Assembly: GCF_026153515.1 (NCBI RefSeq)
Contig: NZ_CP110644.1
Coordinates: 372,001 to 436,000 of the forward strand
From: Pseudomonas sp. KU26590
GTDB taxonomy: Bacteria; Pseudomonadota; Gammaproteobacteria; Pseudomonadales; Pseudomonadaceae
Length of the DNA stretch: 64,000 bases
Reading direction: 5' to 3'
The notes beneath the pieces were generated by a model. That model had not been told where the DNA came from and ran no database searches. It was given only the letters and a program-made list of their open reading frames with translations. Position 1 is the stretch's first letter; every line of letters begins with the position of its first letter. A program made the position numbers and the translations under genes. Positions 56,527-64,000 of this stretch are shown here, piece after piece.

Positions 56527-57297
56527 TCACGCCGGTGATTTCTCGGGAGCCGGCGCAGGCATTGCCGGCGATCCCAAGTCGCGCTGAGTTTGCTCGTTCC
56601 AGGCCGAAACCCGGTCGTTCAGCGCAGCGATTGCGCGAGGGCCGGTGCCCTCTGCGTACATCGGTTTGCCAATGACCACTTCGATCGTGCCCGACTTTTT
56701 ACCCCAGCCCTCTTTCGGCCAATAGCGGCCGGCATTGTGGGAAATGGGTAGGACGGGCAAATCCGCGTTAACCGCCAGTGCTGAACCGCTGCGCGAGAAC
56801 TTTCCAATCTGCCCGTAGGGTACGCGCGTGCCTTCAGGGAAGATCAGCACCCAGACGCGATCTTTGAGCAACTCATTACCCTTCTTCGCCACGACCTTCA
56901 GCGCCGCTTTGGGATTGTTGCGATCGATGGCGATCGGACGCAGCATCGCCATGGCCCAGCCGAAGAACGGCACGTAAAGCAATTCCCGCTTGAGCACTTG
57001 GCTCAAAGGCTGAAAATGGGCCGAGAGAAAAAACGTTTCCCACGTGCTCTGGTGATTGGAGACGATCACGCACGGAGTCTCGGGGATGTTTTCCTGGCCT
57101 GTGATGTTGACCTTGATGTTGAGGAACACGCGGGTCAGCCATAACGCGCAGCGGCACCAGTAAACATTGATGAAGCGATAACGTAGGCGGAACGGCAGGA
57201 AAGGTGCAATGAAGAAACTCAGCGAACACCACAGCAGGGCGGTAGTGCCCAGCAGCAGGTAAAAGAAGAAAATCCTGATGGCCTGCACAATCGACAT
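56527..57297 (-). CDS. plsC: 1-acyl-sn-glycerol-3-phosphate acyltransferase
   Basis: A 256-aa inner-membrane acyltransferase making phosphatidic acid. The catalytic motif is SNHQSTWE (His-x4-Glu in place of the more usual His-x4-Asp) and the glycerol-phosphate-binding motif is FPEGTR. N-terminal helix near 7-30. This is the PA0005-type gene (lptA/hdtS) next to gmhB in Pseudomonas. Confidence 0.92.
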   Translation of the reverse strand: MSIVQAIRIFFFYLLLGTTALLWCSLSFFIAPFLPFRLRYRFINVYWCRCALWLTRVFLNIKVNITGQENIPETPCVIVSNHQSTWETFFLSAHFQPLSQVLKRELLYVPFFGWAMAMLRPIAIDRNNPKAALKVVAKKGNELLKDRVWVLIFPEGTRVPYGQIGKFSRSGSALAVNADLPVLPISHNAGRYWPKEGWGKKSGTIEVVIGKPMYAEGTGPRAIAALNDRVSAWNEQTQRDLGSPAMPAPAPEKSPA

Positions 57298-57356
57298 AGC
57301 TGCTTTTACCGTTACGGGGACAATTGCCCGAAATTAAGCGAGCCGTTGAATAGCTC

Positions 57357-57914
57357 TTAGCCGTTCAACGGAGCGCTGTTGTGGATAAGTTCTGCGGCAA
57401 CCGCCGCCAGATCGTCAAAAACCAACGTGCCTGCGGGTAATGCACCGCTTCGCGTCTTCTGACCTTTGCCGGTCATGACCAGAACAGGTTGTGAATCGAC
57501 GGCCACCGCCGCCTCCAGGTCACCCTTGCTGTCGCCCACAAACCACACGCCGCGTAAATCGGCGGTGTAATGGCGAGCAATGGTCATCAGCATGCCTGGC
57601 TTTGGCTTGCGGCAATCGCAGCCGGCGTCCGGGCCGTGGGGGCAATAAACGACCAGTCCGACCTCTCCACCCTCCTCCGCCACGAGTTCACGCAAGCGTG
57701 CGTGCATGGCATCAAGGGTCGCGAGATCGTAGTAACCGCGAGCGATGCCGGACTGGTTAGTGGCGACTGCCACCGTCCAGCCGGCTTTACTCAGTTGCGC
57801 AATGGCCTCGATGGAGCCGGGAATTGGAACCCATTCGTCCACCGACTTGATGTACGCGTCGGAGTCCTGGTTGATCACCCCGTCCCGATCGAGAATCAGC
57901 AACTTCACTGGCAT
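57357..57914 (-). CDS. gmhB: D-glycero-beta-D-manno-heptose 1,7-bisphosphate 7-phosphatase
   Basis: A 185-aa HAD-family phosphatase of the LPS heptose pathway. The DRDGVIN motif provides the two catalytic Asp; the CPHGPDAGCDCRKPKPGM segment is the zinc loop; DSKGDLEAA is motif IV. Located between plsC and glyS, as in other Pseudomonas. Confidence 0.95.
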   Translation of the reverse strand: MPVKLLILDRDGVINQDSDAYIKSVDEWVPIPGSIEAIAQLSKAGWTVAVATNQSGIARGYYDLATLDAMHARLRELVAEEGGEVGLVVYCPHGPDAGCDCRKPKPGMLMTIARHYTADLRGVWFVGDSKGDLEAAVAVDSQPVLVMTGKGQKTRSGALPAGTLVFDDLAAVAAELIHNSAPLNG

Positions 57915-57925
57915 ATGCTCCGCCG

Positions 57926-59980
57926 TCAGCTCAACAAGGAGATGTCGGCAACGCCGAGGAACAGATTGCGCAGGCGGGCGAGCAAGGCGTAACGGTTAGC
58001 ACGCACGCTGACGTCTTCCGCGTTGACCATCACTGCCTCGAAAAACGCATCCACAGGCTCGCGAAGCGCCGCAAGACGCGTCAGCGCTTCGTTGTACTGA
58101 CGGCTGGCGGACATCGGCGCTACCGCCTGATCTGCCTGCTGAATGGCCGAGTACAGCGAGAACTCGTTGGCGTTATCGAAGTACTTCGGCTCGACGGTCT
58201 GGGCCATGTTGCCATCCGCCTTGCTCAGCAGATTGGAAACCCGTTTGTTCACGGCAGCCAATGCAGCAGCTTCAGGCAGTTTGCGGAATGCTTGAACCGC
58301 CTGAACACGTTGATCGAAGTCCAGTGCCGAAGCGGGCTGCAACGCGCGCACCGACAGGTAGACAGAAACGTCGACGCCTTCGTCTTCATAACGCGCGCGC
58401 AGACGATCAAAGATGAATTCGAGCACTTGCTCCGGCAGACCGGCAGGCTTGATCTTCACACCGAACTGAGCGACGGCAAACTGCACGGTTTTGACCAGGT
58501 CCAGATCCAGCTTCTTCTCGATCAGGATGCGCAGGATGCCGAGCGCGGCGCGGCGCAATGCGTACGGGTCTTTGCTACCGGTCGGCAGCATGCCGATGCC
58601 GAAGATGCCCACGAGTGTGTCTAGCTTGTCGGCGATGGCGACTGCGGCGCCGGTCAACGTGCCTGGCAATTCAGCCCCAGCGCCGCGCGGCATGTACTGC
58701 TCATTCAACGCCAGTGCGACGTCTTCGGGTTCGCCGTCGGCCAGGGCGTAGTAGTAGCCTGCAACGCCCTGCATCTCGGGGAACTCGCCGACCATCTCGG
58801 TCGCCAGGTCGCACTTGGACAGCAGGCCTGCACGTGCAGCGCGTTGAGCATCGCCGCCAATGCGTGGCGCGATGAACGCAGCCAGCTTGGAAACGCGCTC
58901 AGCCTTGTCAAACACCGTGCCCAGTTGCGCCTGGAACACCACGTTCTGCAGGCGTTGGTTGAACGTCTCCAGCTTTTGCTTCTTGTCCTGCTTGAAGAAG
59001 AACTCGGCGTCGGTCAGACGCGGGCGAACCACTTTCTCGTTACCGTGGACGATCTGGGAGGGGTCCTTGCTGTCGATGTTCGCGACAGTAATGAAACGCG
59101 GCAGCAGCTTGCCTTCGGCATCCAGCAAGCAGAAGTACTTCTGGTTGTCCTGCATCGTGGTGATGAGGGCTTCCTGCGGCACTTCAAGGAAACGTTCCTC
59201 GAACGAGCACACCAGCGGCACTGGCCACTCGACCAGCGCAGTCACTTCGTCAAGCAATGCCGGCGGCACGATGGCGGTGCCTTCGTGTTGCGTAGCGAGC
59301 TCTTCGACGCGCTTGCTGATCAACTGACGACGCTCGTTGAAATCCGCGAGCACGTGGGCCGCGCGCAAGTCGCTGGCGTAATTGGCCGGCGCCGAAATGC
59401 GCACGTTGTCCGGATGATGGAAGCGATGACCACGGGATTCACGGCCAGACGTCTGGGCAAGAATGGTGCAGTCGACGACTTGATCGCCAAACAGCATGAC
59501 CAGCCATTGAGTTGGACGTACGAACTCTTCCTTGCGAGCACCCCAGCGCATGCGCTTCGGGATCGGCAGGTCGTTCAGCGAGTCTTCGACGATGGTCGGC
59601 AGCAGACTCAACGTTGGCTTGCCAGGGATGCTCTGGCTGTAGCGCAACTTCGGGCCGCTCTGATCGATTTCGCTCAGGTCCACGCCGCACTTCTTGGCAA
59701 AGCCCAAGGCAGCCTGGGTCGGATTGCCCTCGGCATCGAACGCCGCCTGACGTGGCGGACCATCCAGGTTGACGCTGCGATCCGGCTGCTCGTTGGCGAG
59801 CTGAGTAATCAGCACAGCCAGACGGCGTGGCGCGGCATAGACCTGCTTGGCGCTGTAAGTCAGACCGGCAGCTTGCAGGCCTTTTTCGATACCGGCCATG
59901 AACGCATCGGCCAGGGTATTCAATGCTTTGGGTGGCAGTTCTTCAGTGCCCAGTTCAACCAGAAAATCTTGAGCACTCAT
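57926..59980 (-). CDS. glyS: Glycine--tRNA ligase beta subunit
   Basis: A 684-aa subunit of the alpha2beta2 glycyl-tRNA synthetase, supplying tRNA recognition. Begins [20 protein letters not shown] and contains the [11 protein letters not shown] region and an HD-like helical domain. Overlaps glyQ by 4 nt (ATGA). Length is standard. Confidence 0.98.
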   Translation of the reverse strand: MSAQDFLVELGTEELPPKALNTLADAFMAGIEKGLQAAGLTYSAKQVYAAPRRLAVLITQLANEQPDRSVNLDGPPRQAAFDAEGNPTQAALGFAKKCGVDLSEIDQSGPKLRYSQSIPGKPTLSLLPTIVEDSLNDLPIPKRMRWGARKEEFVRPTQWLVMLFGDQVVDCTILAQTSGRESRGHRFHHPDNVRISAPANYASDLRAAHVLADFNERRQLISKRVEELATQHEGTAIVPPALLDEVTALVEWPVPLVCSFEERFLEVPQEALITTMQDNQKYFCLLDAEGKLLPRFITVANIDSKDPSQIVHGNEKVVRPRLTDAEFFFKQDKKQKLETFNQRLQNVVFQAQLGTVFDKAERVSKLAAFIAPRIGGDAQRAARAGLLSKCDLATEMVGEFPEMQGVAGYYYALADGEPEDVALALNEQYMPRGAGAELPGTLTGAAVAIADKLDTLVGIFGIGMLPTGSKDPYALRRAALGILRILIEKKLDLDLVKTVQFAVAQFGVKIKPAGLPEQVLEFIFDRLRARYEDEGVDVSVYLSVRALQPASALDFDQRVQAVQAFRKLPEAAALAAVNKRVSNLLSKADGNMAQTVEPKYFDNANEFSLYSAIQQADQAVAPMSASRQYNEALTRLAALREPVDAFFEAVMVNAEDVSVRANRYALLARLRNLFLGVADISLLS

Positions 59981-60924
59981 TGCGCAGCCTCCAGCTTGGC
60001 CAACACTTCATCGCGAATATCGGGCGCGGCCATCGGGAAGCCGAGCTTGGCCCGGGCCATCAGGTACGCCTGGGCCACGGAGCGAGCCAGGGTGCGGACG
60101 CGCAGAATGTACTGCTGACGCGCCGTCACGGAAATCGCGCGGCGGGCATCCAGCAAGTTAAAGGTGTGAGAGGCCTTGAGGACCATTTCGTAGCTCGGCA
60201 ATGGCAGCTCGACCTCGATCAGGCGCACGGCTTCGCTTTCATAGAAATCGAACAGCTCGAACAGCTTGTCGACGTTGGCGTGCTCAAAGTTGTAGGTCGA
60301 TTGCTCCACTTCGTTCTGATGGAACACATCGCCGTAGGTGACTTTGCCGAACGGGCCGTCAGTCCAGACCAGGTCGTAGACCGACTCGACGCCTTGCAGG
60401 TACATCGCCAGACGCTCGAGGCCGTAGGTGATTTCGCCCGTGACCGGGTAGCACTCGATACCGCCGACTTGTTGGAAATAGGTGAATTGCGACACTTCCA
60501 TGCCGTTCAGCCAGATCTCCCAACCCAGGCCCCAGGCGCCGAGGGTGGGTGATTCCCAGTTGTCTTCGACAAAGCGGACGTCGTGCACGAGCGGGTCAAG
60601 ACCCACGTGCTTCAGCGAGCCAAGGTACAGCTCCTGGAAATTGTCCGGGTTGGGCTTGAGGACGACTTGGAATTGATAGTAGTGCTGCAGGCGATTCGGG
60701 TTCTCGCCATAACGGCCATCGGTAGGACGACGGCTCGGTTGTACGTAGGCGGCGTTCCAGGTTTCCGGGCCGATGGCGCGCAGAAACGTAGCGGTGTGGA
60801 AAGTGCCGGCGCCCACTTCCATATCGTAGGGCTGAAGTACCACACAACCTTGCTCAGCCCAGTATTGCTGGAGGGCGAGGATCAAGTCTTGGAAGGTACG
60901 CACGGCTGGCGTAGGCTGGCTCAC
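59977..60924 (-). CDS. glyQ: Glycine--tRNA ligase alpha subunit
   Basis: A 315-aa catalytic subunit. Motif [21 protein letters not shown] is diagnostic. The start is GTG 60924 (gives [20 protein letters not shown] as MSQPTP...), the length normal for Pseudomonas GlyQ; the longer frame to 61029 overlaps the divergent tag gene. Confidence 0.97.
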   Translation of the reverse strand: MSQPTPAVRTFQDLILALQQYWAEQGCVVLQPYDMEVGAGTFHTATFLRAIGPETWNAAYVQPSRRPTDGRYGENPNRLQHYYQFQVVLKPNPDNFQELYLGSLKHVGLDPLVHDVRFVEDNWESPTLGAWGLGWEIWLNGMEVSQFTYFQQVGGIECYPVTGEITYGLERLAMYLQGVESVYDLVWTDGPFGKVTYGDVFHQNEVEQSTYNFEHANVDKLFELFDFYESEAVRLIEVELPLPSYEMVLKASHTFNLLDARRAISVTARQQYILRVRTLARSVAQAYLMARAKLGFPMAAPDIRDEVLAKLEAAQ

Positions 60925-61006
60925 GAAATTCACCTGTACTGGGGGGCTGCGATTTAAAGAGCGGGAGTATACCCGATTCGGCCGCGCCTCCACCCTTGGG
61001 AGCCCT

Positions 61007-61579
61007 ATGCCACGCTGCTTTTGGTGCAACGAAGATCCGCTTTATATGGACTACCACGATCAAGAGTGGGGTGTGCCGTTGCGCGATGCGCAGATGCTGT
61101 TCGAGTTCCTGTTGCTCGAAGGGTTCCAGGCCGGACTGTCGTGGATCACCATCCTGAAAAAGCGTGAGCGCTACCGCGAAGTCATGTTTGGCTTCGACGT
61201 CCAGCGTATCGCCGCGATGACCGATGCTGAAATCGAAGCGCTGATGCTGGAGCCCGGCATTGTGCGTAACCGCCTCAAACTCAATGCTGCGCGCAAGAAC
61301 GCCCTGGCCTGGTTGCGGCTGGAGGATCCGGTTGCGTTTGTCTGGTCCTTCGTCGGTGGCGAGCCGAAGGTCAATCACTTCAACGACCGCAGCGAAGTCC
61401 CGGCCATTACGCCAGAGGCCGAAGCGATGAGCAAAGCGCTGAAGAAAGCCGGCTTCACCTTCGTCGGCCCGACCATCTGTTACGCCTACATGCAGGCAAC
61501 CGGAATGGTGATGGACCATACGGTTGACTGCGATCGATACGCCGAGCTGGTGGGTGATGTGAGTGAACGGCTCGCATGA
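61007..61579 (+). CDS. tag: DNA-3-methyladenine glycosylase I
   Basis: A 190-aa zinc-containing repair glycosylase that removes 3-methyladenine. The N-terminal [19 protein letters not shown] holds a zinc Cys, and the HTVDCDRY segment holds further ligands. Divergent from glyQ with an 82-nt gap, the usual arrangement. Confidence 0.96.
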   Translation: MPRCFWCNEDPLYMDYHDQEWGVPLRDAQMLFEFLLLEGFQAGLSWITILKKRERYREVMFGFDVQRIAAMTDAEIEALMLEPGIVRNRLKLNAARKNALAWLRLEDPVAFVWSFVGGEPKVNHFNDRSEVPAITPEAEAMSKALKKAGFTFVGPTICYAYMQATGMVMDHTVDCDRYAELVGDVSERLA

Positions 61580-61581
61580 AT

Positions 61582-61626
61582 GGTTACAATGGCCGCCTCA
61601 TGTATTCGGGAGTGATCTGTGGATAA
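61582..61626 (+). promoter_or_regulatory. lpxL promoter element with DnaA box over the start codon
   Basis: GGTTACAATGGCCGC (61582-61596) contains TACAAT as a -10 candidate and is identical to the dnaA upstream sequence at 46161-46175. The perfect DnaA box 61618-61626 includes the GTG start codon of lpxL (61619-61621). Confidence 0.35.
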
Positions 61627-62506
61627 GTTTAAAGGCGCCTTGATGGTGGGGGCATTGCGCCTGTTCGCCCTGTTGCCGTGGCGCGCAGTGCAATGGGTCG
61701 GCACCTGCATTGGTTGGCTGATGTGGAAGTTGCCTAACCGGTCCCGCGACGTCGCGCGCATCAACCTGTCCAAGTGTTTCCCCGAACTGAGCCCTGAAGA
61801 ACTCGAAGCACTGGTCGGCCGCAGCCTGATGGACATCGGCAAGACCCTGACCGAAAGCGCCTGCGCGTGGATCTGGCCGGCGCAGAAGTCGATCAATCTG
61901 GTTCGCGAAGTCGAAGGGCTTCAGGTGCTGAAAGACGCCCTGGCATCGGGCAAGGGCGTGGTCGGTATCACCAGCCATCTGGGCAACTGGGAAGTGCTTA
62001 ACCACTTTTATTGCAGCCAGTGCAAACCGATCATTTTCTACCGGCCGCCCAAGCTCAAGGCCGTGGACGATCTGCTGCGCAAGCAGCGCGTGCAGTTGGG
62101 TAATCGCGTGGCCGCGTCCACCAAGGAAGGCATTCTCAGCGTCATCAAGGAAGTGCGCAAAGGTGGCTCGGTCGGCATTCCGGCGGACCCGGAACCTGCT
62201 GAGTCGGCAGGGATATTCGTTCCTTTTTGCGGGACGATGGCGCTGACCAGCAAGTTCGTGCCGAACATGCTGGCGGGCGGCAAAGCCGTAGGTGTGTTTC
62301 TTCACGCGATGCGTCTGGAGGATGGCTCTGGCTACAAAGTCGTACTCGAAGCCGCGCCGGACGACATGTACAGCACCGACACCGCAACGTCGGCAGCGGC
62401 CATGAGCAAGGTGGTTGAAAAGTACGTGCGGGCCTATCCAAGCCAATACATGTGGACCATGAAGCGCTTCAAGAAACGCCCCGAAGGCGAGAAGCGCTGG
62501 TATTGA
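61619..62506 (+). CDS. lpxL: Lipid A biosynthesis lauroyl acyltransferase
   Basis: A 295-aa inner-membrane acyltransferase of the LpxL/HtrB family. The catalytic motif His-x4-Glu appears in SHLGNWE; N-terminal membrane anchor present. The start is GTG (VDKFKG as MDKFKG), with GGGAG upstream. It matches the PA0011-type gene after tag. The start codon lies inside a DnaA box. Confidence 0.93.
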   Translation: MDKFKGALMVGALRLFALLPWRAVQWVGTCIGWLMWKLPNRSRDVARINLSKCFPELSPEELEALVGRSLMDIGKTLTESACAWIWPAQKSINLVREVEGLQVLKDALASGKGVVGITSHLGNWEVLNHFYCSQCKPIIFYRPPKLKAVDDLLRKQRVQLGNRVAASTKEGILSVIKEVRKGGSVGIPADPEPAESAGIFVPFCGTMALTSKFVPNMLAGGKAVGVFLHAMRLEDGSGYKVVLEAAPDDMYSTDTATSAAAMSKVVEKYVRAYPSQYMWTMKRFKKRPEGEKRWY

Positions 62507-62540
62507 TCAAACGCTGAGCCCAGCAGGCCAGCGATCACCT

Positions 62541-62627
62541 GTAGGAGCGCGCTTGCCCGCGAAAAATAGGTACATCCGACACCGCTATGTCAGGCCTACC
62601 ATTTTTCGCGGGCAAGCGCGCTCCTAC
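62541..62627. repeat. REP/BIME-type perfect inverted repeat
   Basis: The arms 62541-62567 and 62601-62627 are perfect 27-bp reverse complements, spaced by 33 bp, starting GTAGGAGCGCGCTTGCCCGC. This is the Pseudomonas REP palindrome. It lies between convergent lpxL and trkA and may act as transcript end. Confidence 0.9.
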
Positions 62628-62648
62628 GTTAAAGGCGTCTGCCCAGAG

Positions 62649-64000
62649 TCAGAAAAAGCTCAATCCCACCTGAAACAACCGTTCCACGTCGCGGATGTAC
62701 TTTTTATCCACAAGGAACATGACCACGTGATCGCCCGATTCGATTACCGTGTTGTCGTGGGCGATGATCACTTGGTCGGCGCGGGTAATGGCGCCGATGG
62801 TCGTGCCGGGCGGCAAGTTGATGTCCATGATGGCTTTGCCAATTACCTTGCTGGATTTGGCATCGCCATGGGCGACGATCTCGATGGCTTCCGCCGCCCC
62901 TCGACGCAATGAATGCACGCTGACGATATCGCCGCGCCGCACGTGGGCCAGCAACGTACCGATGGTGGCGAGCTGAGGGCTGACGGCGACATCAATCTCT
63001 CCCCCTTGCACCAGATCGACATACGCCGGGTTGTTGATGATCGTCATCACCTTCTTCGCGCCGAGACGTTTGGCCAGCAACGACGACATGATGTTCGCCT
63101 CATCGTCGTTGGTCAGCGCCAGAAAGAGGTCGGCGTTGTCGATGTTCTCTTCCACGAGCAGGTCGCGATCCGAAGAGCTGCCTTGCAGGATCAACGTGTT
63201 GTTGAGCGTGTCAGAGAGATGACGGCATCGGGCGGGGTTCATCTCGATGATCTTGACCTGATAGCGGTTCTCGATGGCTTCCGCCAGCCGCTCGCCGATT
63301 TGCCCGCCGCCAGCAATCACGATGCGCTTGTAGCTTTCATCCAGGCGACGCATCTCGCCCATGACGGCGCGAATATCCGCCTTGGCAGCGATGAAAAAGA
63401 CCTCGTCGTCCGCCTCGATGACCGTATCGCCCTGAGGAATGATCGGACGGTCGCGACGGAAAATGGCCGCAACGCGGGTGTCCACATTCGGCATGTGCGT
63501 ACGCAACTGGCGCAGTTGCTGCCCCACCAGAGGCCCGCCGTAGTAAGCCTTGACCGCCACCATCTGGACCTTGCCCCCGGCGAAGTCGATGACTTGCAGG
63601 GCGCTGGGGTATTCGATGAGACGTTTGATGTAATGGGTGACCACTTGCTCAGGGCTGATCAGCACGTCCACGGGAATGGCGCCGTTGGCGAACAGGCCTG
63701 AGCGGGTCAGGTACGCCGACTCGCGAACACGGGCAATCTTGGTCGGGGTCTGAAACAGCGTGTAAGCGACTTGGCAGGCGACCATGTTGGTCTCGTCGCT
63801 GCTGGTTACGGCCACCAGCATGTCGGCGTCGTCGGCGCCGGCCTGACGCAGCACGGTCGGAAATGAGCCGCGACCATGGACGGTACGGATATCGAGGCGA
63901 TCACCCAACGCCCGCAGACGATCCTGGTCGGTGTCCACGACGGTGATGTCGTTCGCTTCGCTGGCCAGGTGCTCGGCCAGCGTGCCGCCGACCTGCCCTG
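62649..64000 (-). CDS. trkA: Trk potassium uptake NAD-binding protein TrkA (5' end beyond the window)
   Basis: The last 450 or so residues of TrkA, which regulates TrkH/TrkG potassium channels. Two RCK modules, each with Rossmann and TrkA_C domains, are visible; the second begins with [19 protein letters not shown]. The frame runs off the end, where it still reads [20 protein letters not shown], so only about eight N-terminal residues are missing. A GTG inside the Rossmann fold (63938) is not the start. Confidence 0.95.
   Translation of the reverse strand, partial: GQVGGTLAEHLASEANDITVVDTDQDRLRALGDRLDIRTVHGRGSFPTVLRQAGADDADMLVAVTSSDETNMVACQVAYTLFQTPTKIARVRESAYLTRSGLFANGAIPVDVLISPEQVVTHYIKRLIEYPSALQVIDFAGGKVQMVAVKAYYGGPLVGQQLRQLRTHMPNVDTRVAAIFRRDRPIIPQGDTVIEADDEVFFIAAKADIRAVMGEMRRLDESYKRIVIAGGGQIGERLAEAIENRYQVKIIEMNPARCRHLSDTLNNTLILQGSSSDRDLLVEENIDNADLFLALTNDDEANIMSSLLAKRLGAKKVMTIINNPAYVDLVQGGEIDVAVSPQLATIGTLLAHVRRGDIVSVHSLRRGAAEAIEIVAHGDAKSSKVIGKAIMDINLPPGTTIGAITRADQVIIAHDNTVIESGDHVVMFLVDKKYIRDVERLFQVGLSFF

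Noticed and set aside
58844..60118. 424-codon open frame opposite glyS
   Set aside because: Antisense shadow; glyS and glyQ are certain on the other strand.

Overview
The window is a Pseudomonas chromosome segment spanning the replication origin, most like the fluorescens/syringae lineage. The evidence is gene order: rpmH-rnpA-yidD-yidC-mnmE-mnmG-rsmG-parA-parB-atpIBEFHAGDC-glmU-(DeoR)-glmS on the minus strand, and dnaA-dnaN-recF-gyrB on the plus strand, then plsC-gmhB-glyS-glyQ / tag-lpxL / trkA. The canonical oriC lies between rpmH and dnaA (45632-46215), with five perfect DnaA boxes and an AT-rich unwinding element. Two parS-like sites lie in recF.

Layout. 1-4755: minus-strand operon of three SPFH (HflK/HflC-like) membrane proteins and a truncated heavy-metal P-type ATPase, with His-rich N-termini. 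5124-6743: opgD, periplasmic glucan. 7205-9806: an O-antigen-polymerase-like membrane protein and a PslG-like (GH39) secreted glycosidase. 9966-10727: amino-acid-type binding protein. 10767-23537: a compact biosynthetic cluster with regulators and an exporter. 23569-25222: small hypothetical gene and a PAS-PAS chemotaxis transducer. 25409-29568: glmS, a DeoR regulator and glmU. 29690-36807: ATP synthase operon. 36954-45631: partition, tRNA-modification and membrane-insertion genes. 46216-52429: replication genes. 52495-56316: two acyltransferases and an MFS transporter inserted between gyrB and plsC. 56527-64000: lipid, heptose, glycyl-tRNA, repair and potassium genes.

The most novel part is the minus-strand operon 20023-10767: cupin, methionyl-tRNA-synthetase-like protein, DAO-family FAD oxidase, periplasmic-binding-fold protein without a signal peptide, Lys/Orn N-hydroxylase, SbnA-like and SbnB-like 2,3-diaminopropionate enzymes, and an FAD/NAD(P)-binding protein. 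N-hydroxylase + cupin + MetRS-like protein + FAD oxidase is the enzyme set known to build N-N bonds (Spb38/Spb40 of s56-p1, Tri26/Tri28 of triacsin). I infer a hydrazine-forming pathway that may use diaminopropionate as a partner, with an EamA exporter and LysR regulators beside it. No NRPS, PKS, NIS synthetase or TonB receptor is nearby.

Two DNA-level signals cross gene boundaries. First, I count 31 perfect copies of the DnaA box TTATCCACA (either strand), against about 0.5 expected by chance; six fall within 1.2 kb inside one gene, resembling a datA-type titration locus. Second, the mnmG-mnmE intergenic region (41303-41560) is a colinear, diverged copy of oriC at a constant 4503-bp offset.
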